Shown in pieces: positions 38,701-50,700 of a DNA stretch of 64,000 nucleotides. The notes below the pieces were generated by a model, which was not told the DNA's origin, ran no database searches, and saw only the letters and a program-made list of their open reading frames with translations. The position numbers and the translations under genes are program-made. Source of the DNA: Leguminivora glycinivorella (lineage: Eukaryota; Arthropoda; Insecta; Lepidoptera; Tortricidae); NCBI RefSeq assembly GCF_023078275.1, contig NC_062975.1:22350641-22414640 (forward strand), read 5' to 3'. The first letter of the stretch is position 1, and the number at the start of each line of letters is the position of its first letter.

Positions 38701-41700
38701 TTTTCAGGCACTTTAGCTAAGTTTTGGTCAAGACTCGAGGTACTTTTATGGATAAAACGTATGACAAACTTTTTATTCGGAGGCGAGGCATCAACATTTA
38801 GAACTTAAAAATATCATAAGTCTCTTTATAATGACTTGGGCTATTCAAACTGTAGGCGCAGTAAAGGACTTGTTCCTTTCAACACTATCTTCAATTAATC
38901 AGTTGCTGTGGCTACTCGTAAGTTTCAAGGAAATTACCGAACGACATCGCGTGATCTTATCTTACAGTATAGGGAAGGATTGACATTTCATCAGGTTAAC
39001 GTTTCATCAGCATGTAATCTGATTCGTAAGGAAGCAACGCATAGGAAACCAACAAGATTATATCCTTCATGACAGTTTGTCTTCGGAGTTCGGGTCCATA
39101 GTTTGTCTTCTCAGTTTTTTTGAAAAAAAACTTATACTTAAAGAAAGTTTAGTTTGCTACGACCTTCGAAAGAATGGATAAAATAGAGGTATAATATGTT
39201 ATAACGACGGAAAAGGAAACGAACGAACGGAGACGGAGACGGATAAGCGCTGGTGGCTCAGCGGTACGAGCGTGCGACTTTCAATCCGGAGGTCGCGGGT
39301 TCGAACCCCGGCTCGTACCAATGAGTTTTTCGGAACTTATGTGTGAAAAATCATTTGATATTAAATTTGCCAGTCGCTTTTCGGTGAAAGAAAACATCGT
39401 GAGGAAACCGGACTAATTTCAATAAGACCTAGTTACCCTTCGGGGTGGAAGGTCAGTTGGCAGTCGCTTTCGTAAAACTAGTACTTATGCTTATGCCTAA
39501 TATTGGGATTAGTTGTCAAAGCGGACCCCAGGCTCCCATGAGCCGCGGCCAATGATGGTGAGCCGAGCCGCAAGGAGGATGATGACGAGCGACGGAAAAG
39601 GAACTTGAAAGTGACTTACCAGCTGAACGGTGGTGAGATGCTTCTTCCACCAGAGATATTTCTGCATGTGTGGTCCCATCGCGGAGAACATATAGTAAGC
39701 ATACATGATGACGTGGACCATGTTGTTGACGATATTGGAGAACGTGCCGTGGCCACCTAGAAATAGAAAGAAGTGGGGTTAGTGACATGAGTGGATAGAG
39801 ACAAAAGGGAAGGCTGTAGTTAAACTTCCGTTAGACATATTTTAAATAGTGAATTAACATACTGTATTAAAGCGGAAAATAATCTATCATATTTTTTCGG
39901 ACCCATTTGCATATTTATTTCATTAATTTTTAAAAAACGGCTATTGCGATGTCGATGAAATTTACAATATTAGGCGCATATGAAAAATACTATTTGGGCA
40001 AGATAATGTTTGTATGCATAACGTCTTGCTTGAAGACAACATGTTTAATTTGAAGACTTACTTATCTGTTTGGCAGATGATAAATAAAATAAATATTAAA
40101 TAAATATAATAAGACATTCTTACATAGATTGACTAAGTCCTACGGTAAGCTCAAGAAGGCTTGTGTTGCAGGTACTCAGACAACGATATATATAATATAC
40201 AAATACTTATTATATACATAGAAAACATCAATGACTCGGGAACAAAATATCTGTGCTCATCACACAAATAAATGCGAATTCGAACCCGGGACCGAGGCGT
40301 AGCAGGCAGGATCACTACACGCTATGTCTTCGTTGTATACAACGATACAAAGTGATGGTGGAATTTAGACATAATCGCAGACGATGATCTATTGTTTGTA
40401 AAATGCTTCATTCAGAGTAGGAAGTACTTAAAAAGCATATTACTAATAATGACTCAATACAAATAAAGTTTACAACTGGATCGCAACTGGTGCAGCATTG
40501 CAACAGAGGAAAATGAGTATTAGTCATCCATTTCCTTAACAAATCTGTTGCTGTTATGGCTGTTTTGTCATGATAAGATGCAATTTGACACTCTTTTTAA
40601 GCACTACTACTACTACTACTAAACCAACGGATGTAAGTACTATGTTATTGAATTCTTTCTAATAGCGCATGTTTTCCATGGGAGAGTCATCCCGGATTGA
40701 ATATTTGAGACATTTTTATTTTTATTATAAAATGACTAGCCAAAGGCAAAGACTTGGCCTACAATGGAGTGAGCTCGCCTAGACGATGCCTGTTCACCCT
40801 TGATTTGAAGATTTGCGGGGTTATGAGCTCGGAAATATAGCCTCCGGCAAGGAATTCCACTCCTTGGCAGTACGCATAAGAAAAGAAGAAGCAAAGCGCT
40901 TCGTGCGAATTCGCGGAATATCTACCAAGAAAGGATAGAAACCGGCCGTGCGTCTAAGAGTCCGATGGTAGAATGGGGACGGTGGAATAAGCTCGTGTAG
41001 CTCTTGAGCACACTCCCCGAAGTGCAACCTGTAAAACATCGACAGACTGGCGACTATCCGCCGATGAGCCAAAGACTGTATTAAGATATTTATTTTTTAT
41101 TTTTAACATACCAGCGATGAATTGGACGAGCACCCACGCCTCTAAGGGGTAAGGGAGTGGACGTGGTACAGATGGAGCCAGGAGACGTGGCCCTACTTCC
41201 AAAACACGAAATATCATACCCTGAATGTGCATTTTTAGTCTCCTTACAACATTTTTACTTGGCGGAATTTTACACCGGTATAAACTTCTGGGTATTTTTG
41301 ATTACGGTTCGTTACAACCAAATTTTATAATACCATGTTCTTAGAATGTCGTAATGTTAAAACGGATTAGTCGTAAAATGTTTAAAATTACAAAAATACC
41401 AATTTTCAGTACATCAAAATGCCAAAATAACATTGGCCGATTACACCTAATAACCGAAATTTATTAGTTTCATAATAACCAAAATTCAAAATGATACTTT
41501 CTCAAAATATCTAAAATTTTATTTACAGTGTGCATTATATTCTTGCACTGTGTTTTATTATTCATTTTGTTAATTAATGCTAACTATTTATGAAAAACTG
41601 TAAAAAAATACAGTTTTCATGGATACTGCATTTTAGGCATTTTGAGGAAGTGAAGTTTTGGTTTTAAGTTAATTTGACTTTTAGACATTTTGAGAATACG

Positions 41701-44700
41701 GTAATTTGAGAAGTAGGTTTAAGTCATTTCGAGTTTTAGACATTATGAGACTAATCTGTTTTGGTATTGCGACGTTTTAGGAATATGGTATTATAAAATT
41801 TGGTTGTAATGAACCGTAATCATATTTTTGACATACCAGCGATGAATTTGACGAGCACCCACGCCTCGAAAGGGGTGAGGGAGTGGTGGTACAGATGGAG
41901 CCACGAGACTTGTCCCTTCTTCTTCCGCAGCACGAAGAATATCGTGTCCGCGAACTCGGACAGTTTGGAGAAGTAGTACACCCAGCATAGATGCAGCATC
42001 TGTGGGGAGACATAAAGAAGTGAGTTCGAGAGAATCGAGAGCCTTTTGTTAGGAACACGCTTTATTTTCGGAGTAGGTAGGTAGGACCATTCCATCATGA
42101 AATAGTTTGCCGTTGTCCCGTGCAAACTCAATTTTTTGTAAAATGGCTGATGTAAAAGGATCTGTATCTAAGGCAATGTGAAGAATTTTGCAACGAAAAC
42201 TGATCGCGTACTTTAAACATTGAAAAAAAAAATCGCAACACACGAAATTTAATGCGTTTGTACATATTGCATGCTCGTTTATCGTGTAATTGCCGATCCC
42301 TTATTGGCTTACACAACCATGAAAAACGCTGCTACCTGACACTCTTTAATAAATAGTCTAAAATAGCCTTAAAAATAGGGCAGGGGAGTGTAAGAGGACC
42401 CTTTTTGCATTTATCATTAACTGCATTGCAACTATTACAAAATTTGCATAATCCTTTAGCTAGCTAAATGGTACCTAATAAACGAAAATATGCTAATTCT
42501 ACTATTTCTTGCACCTTTCAAATATGATGCTAAATGAAAAGTAAAAATCTATTCAATCGTTACGAAATATAAAAATTTGGGAAGAGAAAACTAAAACTAT
42601 CACTTTTTTGAACAAAAAAAAACTGGATTTAAAGTAAAAAACAGAAAGGATTTTCGAAAATGTCGATAATGATGAAACAGGTTCTTTACGCAAATGATTG
42701 CGAATAATCAATGAGTTAAATTTCACTTTTCATCGGAAGACATGTGACATTGCGGCTGAAACAGGTTTGGTGGCATCCATAAATTTCGTAATATAACGAT
42801 TTCGGCGGAATCCCACTAGTCTATACAAATTATTTATGATAGCACGTTGCTCAAATGAAATAAGTTATTTGTTTTACAAGGAAGCATCCATAGAGCTATA
42901 GTTACTAATGATATAAAACTATGAAAACGGATTATATCGCGTATAATTAAATTAATAAACAATACAATACATCCCGACGTTTCGAACTCTTTACGGCGTT
43001 CGTGGTCAACACCCGTTAACTGTGACTGAGGAAAATTACAATGTGGGTAGTTTCTATAAAAAGTTTTATTTCAAGCATAGAGTGCTTAATATGATTGAAT
43101 AAATTAAATGAAATACCTGTCATACTAATACCTGAGAAGCACAAGATTACAGTATTTTCCAGAATGTGGAATCTTGAGCGTTGCGAGGGTTTCAAGGTAT
43201 ATAGGCATTTAAAAGTGAAATCTACCAGCGACGACGACGATTTTTTAAGTATAGATACTATAGATAGTTGAAGAGATGAAGAGTGACATAGGCTACTTTT
43301 TGCCTGTTTCTAACGCCCCACTTCCCTAAAATGGAGGGTGGAATTTTGAATGGAGCATTCCGCAATTTTTGAATTTAACAGAAGCTAGTTCTAAATAAAC
43401 AAAAAAAAAACATAAAATCTTGACGTTTAAAAAACAACATTTGCACCGTGAAGGCTGTCAAAATCGTTGCTACGTTATCTTGGATTTTTTAAAAAGGTCT
43501 CTCTATGGCACTGGTCCCATCGCGAGCTAGTAAGCTATGAGCTATCGGCTACAAAAACGAACAAAAGATAAGCACTCCCGTGCAAATAAAAGAGACACGG
43601 TGATTTTGATAGCTCACCGCTGGGCGAGTAGCTATAAACATCGCCGTGTCTCTTTTATTTGCACGGGAGTGATTATCTTTTCTTCGTTTTTATAGCTGAT
43701 AGCTCATAGCTTACTAGCTCGCGGTGAGACCAGTGCCTAAGACCGGAAACGGTGCAGCAACGTTCAAAGGTCGTATTGGTCCGGAAATACAGTAATTTGT
43801 ATGGTAGCCGGTTCCAACGTGAAGCCTGCAACCTCGATTCTCAGAAAGCTTTCTCTGTGCGTGAACTTGACAGGAAAACACGTGATTCCTCTAAGTTCTG
43901 TTAATCTACTAATTTATGTTAATAATATTGAAAGTGTTTGTTTAGCAAACCATAAAACGAAACATTTTTTACCCCTGAATCGTGTACCTACATTTTGTTT
44001 AAAATAACAGTTAAAATTTATTTGACTATGGAAAGTGACTTCTACCTGCCAAAAATTATTATACGAATCAAATATATGCGAAAAAAGTTTCTGCAAGACA
44101 ATAGTGTACCGAGTGTAGTGTGTGTGTGTAATAGTGTGTCTATCTAATGTATGGAATCCAGTGATCAACATTTTGTTTGACTTTTAAAAACCGGTGAAGT
44201 CAGAATTGAACAAACGTAGTGACACTGTGAGTGTAGTGTGTTTGGACAGACCATCGAGTGTGAATGCGACCAGTGGTAACGCTGAAAGTGAACGCAGCCG
44301 ACCAGTCCGTGAGCATGATGCATGCAACTGCGTCGAAATATCGGGAGCTCGACAAAAATCAAAAAGGTAATCACGGTCTATATCCCGGTCAATATAAGTC
44401 TAATGAAAATAACCGTGAATCATTCAAAACTCTTAATAGTGTACCGGACAAGATATATGTATGTTGGCAGTGACTTTGATAGCGCTGTCTCTGCAAGGGT
44501 TAAGAAAGCGTCGTGATGTCATCGAACCGATGTTTGACGTTTAAAATGACATGAGGCTGTCAATATCGTTTCCAACATAATTATTTTGGTGTTTTTCGTT
44601 CAGCTTATTCCTTTTATAGTGCGTTCTGTTTTTCCAAAAGCAATGCGCTTTTTACATTTTTAATTGAAACGTAAGAGCATAAAAATCAACTTTACCACCC

Positions 44701-47700
44701 AGCACCACCACCCTGTATTAAAGATGTCGTTTATTGTGACTAGTCTAATCTACTAGTTAGTATATAAAAATGTCATATTATACTCGTAATTACGTAACTT
44801 TTTGTTTATAGTCACACGTTTCGGACTTCCTCTTTTCCGCACTTGTATCGTAATGTACTAGTATGTAGTTACAATCATAAAAACGCCAATCTCGGGCCTC
44901 TAGCAATGGGAGGAATGTATGTAATTTAATTCAATTATACAAGTTATGTTAAACGCCATAAGTGCCATAATAACCGGCACTGTTATTAGTCATAGCAACT
45001 GCACGTTACGAAATTATTGTATGTAAAATTGTAAACACTAGGCTTTGCCCGCGGCTCCGCTCGAAAGTCGAAAATTGCGGAACGCTCCATACAAACTTCC
45101 AGCCCCCCATTTTAGGGAAGTGGGGAGTCAGAGAGAGACAAAAAGTAGCCTATGTCACTCTCCATCCCTTCAACTATCTCCACATAAAAAAAATCACATA
45201 AAGTCGTCGCTCCGTTTTGCCCTGAAAGACAATCAACTCATTTAATCTTAATTAATATCGAATAAATCGAAATCTCTTTGAATTTCAGAGTTAGCATTTT
45301 CGGTAGAAATAAAACCTAGTGAAGTGGACAAATATTTCCTGACAGGTCACAAAAAATGTGTTCGACTTAAAAAAACAATTGGCAATCAAGAAAATGCCTA
45401 AAAAGTCTAGAACTGCTATACTGTAGCCGAATGGCATTTCTGCGGCGCGAAACGAAAACGAAACGCCGCGAAAGGTAGTCTGGCTCTCTCACGCCAATAC
45501 GCAAGAGCGATAGAGATAGATATCTGCGAGCGTTTCGTTTCGTGAGCGTTTGTGCCATTCGGTTACGGGGCCTGGCCCTTGTACGACTGGCCCGTTAGCC
45601 TTAAACGAGAAAGAAAGTGAACGCCGCATACCATAAAAAGAGGCAAGCAAGAGCAAGTCCGTAAGTCAAGTGCCACCTGATTCACTTGTCCAGTGTGCGG
45701 TGAGCCTTAGATGCGAACGGGGATTATGGTGAGGTAGGTCTTATGTAATCGATGAAAAGTTTTTTGATAAATAGTTTTTAAGATTGAATTTTGTGGGACT
45801 AACTCCACGCGCCAACTTAACACGGGTAGCCTAGGTAATAATAATAAAATATCTCTAAGAAACATAATGTCTAAAATGAATAAAATGCATTTTTTTCACA
45901 TACTTTAATTTATCATAGTAGGTGTTCAAAGTGACGTCTATTCATGCTCTTTCTAAAAATATAAGTTTCATTGGTATATGATAACCATGTAATTACGAAT
46001 TTGGTTTAGCAGGAGTCACTCTGCCCAGTCGCATAAATGGGCGCTGACCGTAGTAAAGTATTCAATATTTTAGAGGTCCTATTTTACGGATCCATATGCG
46101 AGAGATATCGTTTGAAAGCTAATTAAATCTACTATATTTTTTTTACACATAACTATAGTCATAAAGGTAGCTGTTTAGAAAATATTCGAAAATATTTGTT
46201 TTATAGACCATGAATCGCACACGTACTGGTAAAAAAATACTTCTAAATCAATAAACAACAACTTTTCCGGAAGTAATGTTAGTATAAGATTTACGCGGAA
46301 TTTTATGCGCTTTCTAAAAACATACGTTTTATTGGTGTATGATATTATATAACCAAGTAATTACAAATTTTGTTAAGTAGGGGCCACAGCGCCCGGCCAC
46401 GTATATTATGGATGCTGACCGTCGCCAAATTTTCTATATTTTTCAGATCCTATTTTGTTTAACGATCAATTTGTGAGAGGTATCTTTTGAAAGCATATTA
46501 TGCGTACTATCATTAGTTCTCAATAATTTTAGTTGTAATTCTAGTAGCTAACAAAATATTTGAAAATATGCATGGGAACCGATGTGAGTAAAACATGCTT
46601 CTAGCTCAATGAATTATATTTTTTCCGCAATTGATATAATAATAAAATAAACGGCGAAATGTATGACCTTTTCAAATAATAAGTTTTGTCAGTATTGCAT
46701 AAACAATTAATGTTAATTTATCCATCATACTCACTGCGTACCGTCATATACATGGATGACCATCTTCGTTGCCCATTTCATAATTTTTAAGATTGTATCT
46801 TGGTGCATGACCAATAAACAATAACTTTACCGCAAATAATGTTATTATAAAATTTACAGGACATTTCATGTGCTTTCTAAAAATATAAGTTTTATTGATG
46901 TATGATATTATACAACTAAGTAATTACGAATTTGGTTTAGCAGGTGTCACTGCACCCCCGTGACGTAAATAGGTGCTGACCGACGCCTAATTTTATATAT
47001 TTCTCAGATCCTATTTGAGCGATCAATTTGTGAGACGTATCATTTGAAAGCATATTATGCGTACTATCATTACTTTTTAATAATTTTAGTCGTAATTGTA
47101 GAAGTTTACAAAATATTTGACAATACGTATATTTTTACTGTGTATGAATAGCATTCGCACTGATACGAGTGAAACATGCGTCTAGCTCAATAAATAATAT
47201 TTTTCCGTAATTGATATAATAACGAAATAAACCGTTAAATGTATAGCCTTTACAAAAAATGAGTTTTGTTATTTTTGCTTAAATAATTAATGTTAACTTG
47301 TCCACCATACCCACTGCGCACGGTCAATCGTCATATAAATGGATGTGCACCGCCGTTGCCTTAATTTTCTCATCATTTTGCAGATTCTATTTTACTGATC
47401 AATTAAGTATATAAGTAAATTCGATACGTGATAAATTATATTTTTATTTTGTTATTATATCAATTACGGAAAACTATAATTTATTGAGCTAGAAGCGTGT
47501 CTTATCAGTGCCAATGCTATTCATGCACAGTAAAATACACATATTACTAATCAAATATTTTATAAACTTCTACAGTTTCGACTTGAAGTATTAGAAATAA
47601 AGATAGTACGCATAATATGCTTTCAAATGATACCTCTCACAAATTTATCAGTAAAATAGGATCTGAGAAATGTAGAAAATTTGGCGACGGTCAGTCAGCA

Positions 47701-50700
47701 CCCAATATCGTGACAGGGCGCAGTGACCCCTGCTAAACCAAATTCGTAATTACTTGGTCATATAATATCATACACCAATAAAACTTATATTTTTAGAAAG
47801 CGCATGAAATTTCACGTAAATTTTATAATAACATTAATTGCGGTAAAGTTATGGTTTATTAAGTTAGAAGCATTTTTTATCTGTATATGTGCCACTGATG
47901 CTCGAAAAAAAAAACTCATGTTTTCAAATATTTTGTAAACAACTACCTTTATAACTATAGTTATTCAAAAATAATTATAGTAGGTTTAATTTTCTTTCAA
48001 ATGATACCTCTTACATATGGATCCGTAAAATAGGAACTTAAAAATATTGAATACTTTACTACGGTCAGCGCTCATTTATGCGACCGGCCGAGTGACCACT
48101 ACGAACCAAAGTTCGTAATTACAGGGTTATATTATCATTTACCAATAAAACTTATATTTATAGAAAGCTCATGAATAGTCGCGTAAATTTTGTAATAACA
48201 TCAATTGCGGTAACGTTATTGTTTATTGACTTAGAAGCATTTTTTCCAGTATTTGTGCGATTCATGCTCGATAAAAAACACATATTTTCAAATATTTTGT
48301 AAACAGCTACCTTCATGACTATAGTTATTTTTAAACAAATATAGTAGGTTTAATTATCTTTCAAACGATACCTCTCACATATGGATCCGTAAAATAAGAC
48401 CTCAAAAATATTGAATACTTTACTACGGTCAGCGCCCGTTTACGCGACCTGGCGGATAACCCCTGCCAAACAAAATTCTTAATTACATGATTATATATTA
48501 TCATATACCAATAAAACTTATATTTTTAGAAAGAGCATGAATAGACGCGTAAATTTTATATTAACATTAATTGCTGTAAAGTTATTGTTTATTGAGTTAG
48601 AAGCATTTTTTACCAGTACATTGGCGATTCATGCTCGATAAAAAAACACATATTTTCAAATATTTTGTAAACAGTTACATTTATGACTATTGTTACTTAT
48701 AAACAATTATAGTAGGTTTCATAAGCTTTCAAATGACACCTCGCACGAACAGATTGGTGCTATAGGACTCGAGATGTGAATAAATATCAATGATGGTCGG
48801 TCGCCATCCTTCCCCCCCTTTTTGTCGACCCGTCCCCCCCTCCTTAAACTAAATCAGGTCAATTCGTAATCTGGAGAGAACGAGGAACACATCCATACCT
48901 GTTTTAGGTATTTAGAAGAGATGTCGACGAAAATCGTGAAGGAGACGACTTCTGGCCAAATTGGCTCTAGACTACAAAAGGAAAGGCAGGAAATCACCCA
49001 ACAAAGCGAGATGACACAACACTTTCGAACAGTGGCCGCGGAAGAAAGTAAAGCTTTTGCCGTTCTTGCCTCGGCCCGGTCACATCGTCTGTCAAGTGTC
49101 AATGTCATGCATTTTTGCATGAATTAACATAGTTTGACAGTGTGAAAGATTCTCGGCTTCTGCCCATAATGTTGGCACATCATATTGCATATGCTCCAGT
49201 ATTTATTTTTAATCCTCGACGCAAAAACGGTGTGTTATAAGTTTGACGTGTCTGTCTGTCTGTGGAATCGTAGCTCCCGAACGGATGAACCGATTTAGAT
49301 TTTTTTTTGCTTGAAAGCTGAATTAGTCGGGAATGTTCTTAGCCATCATGTTCATGAAAATCTTTTTTGGCGGTCGTGTGGTCTAGTGGTAAAGACGTTA
49401 GCCGCGTAAGCTGAAGACCCGGGTTCGATTCCCAGCTCGGCCACCAGTGGGCTTTACCGTTTTTTCTTTCGTGTATGATATCTATTTCAATTTATAATTT
49501 ATTTAATTTTGTTAGACTTATATTGACCGGGATATAGACCGTGATTACCATTTTGATCTTTTTGATTTAATTTTAGTTTTATTTACCTAGTTCCATGGAA
49601 CCTGCAGTTCCTGAAATTTAATTACTTACGGTCTAAGTAACCATGTCTAACCAATTCACGATGGGAACTTTATCCCATCAAACGTCTGATTTGTCAATTT
49701 AAAATTGGACTGCAGGTAATGAACAAATTGAAGGGTTATTCATTCAGTAGCAAATTTTTGACAACCGCATTCAAGGGGTTAAGCCATCTTATGTGACTAT
49801 TGTACAAATTCAGCCAAGTCCCACAACTTGCCAGCGGATCCTTAGCTTTTTGTCTATGTCTCGAACTGGCCGCAACACTTTCGAATCGCGAGTGTGCACG
49901 TTGGAAAGTGTAGAGCTTGTGCCGTTCAACAAACTTGACCCATTCATGCGCATGCGCGCGTAGATACGTCACTTTATTCTTCTGTCATTCATAAATACCT
50001 TTTTTTTTTCAGAGTCCCCAACAAACATTTTATATTTTTAGAATACGTTAGACACTTTAGCATAAATGTTATGCTATTTCAGTCAGTGTCAATACAATAC
50101 TGACATTAACTAGTATGACAAATACGAACGTTTCCGAAGGAAACCCTTTCCGCACTACATCTGTACTACCGCAGGTGGACTTTGCTCAAAATATTGGCAC
50201 CGACAGGTGAAAGTTTTGTTTTTTGAAAAATGTCGCATTTTAGATTTTTTTCTAAGGGTCGTTTGAATGCGCCTCGAACATTTAAAAAATGTCAAAAGCA
50301 CCGGTAACAATTAATTATTTTGGAAGTTATAGTCGATTAAAATTTAGGTGAACGATATCGTGATCAAATTTAAAAATTTACTACAGTAAATAAAAATTTA
50401 TAAATATGAAAGTAAGACTAAAATTTAAACTAATGTCTTATCTACGATATATAAAGATGACTTTACTCTTCAATGACTTGTTTTAACAACACATCTATTT
50501 GCTTATACGGATTTGAAATTCACACACACATAATATTGACAAACTTGAGTGTTGAAGTGTGTTCAAGTATTTAGTAACAAACGTTTAAGTGTTTGTGTTT
50601 GTTTTGGGTCAAATCTGGTGTGTACTTTCATTCATTAAGAGAAAAAATAGTAAGTAGTAAGTAGTCTACTTTCATTCATTAAGACGAAAAAGATAGTAGT

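Noticed and set aside
39249..39322. Possible functional tRNA gene with perfect B box
   Set aside because: It is the head of a SINE with exact TSDs at 39206-39218 and 39591-39603.
44313..44475. Possible 5' exon (ATGATGCATGCAACTGCG ... AAAAAG|GTAATC)
   Set aside because: The putative donor lies in sequence shared with the 3' end of the SINE at 49369-49565, and no downstream acceptor or recognisable protein follows.
45890..48800. CRISPR-like repeat array
   Set aside because: Units are ~370 bp, diverged and change orientation; the host is eukaryotic.
49369..49450. Possible functional tRNA gene
   Set aside because: It has A and B boxes and an acceptor-like end, but extra body sequence and related copies at 53965 and 62490 show it is a SINE head.
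49736..49972. 78-codon minus-strand frame with protein-like composition
   Set aside because: It contains phrases such as RAHSRFESVAASSRHRQKAK that I vaguely associate with repeats, but no family could be named and no splice context was seen.
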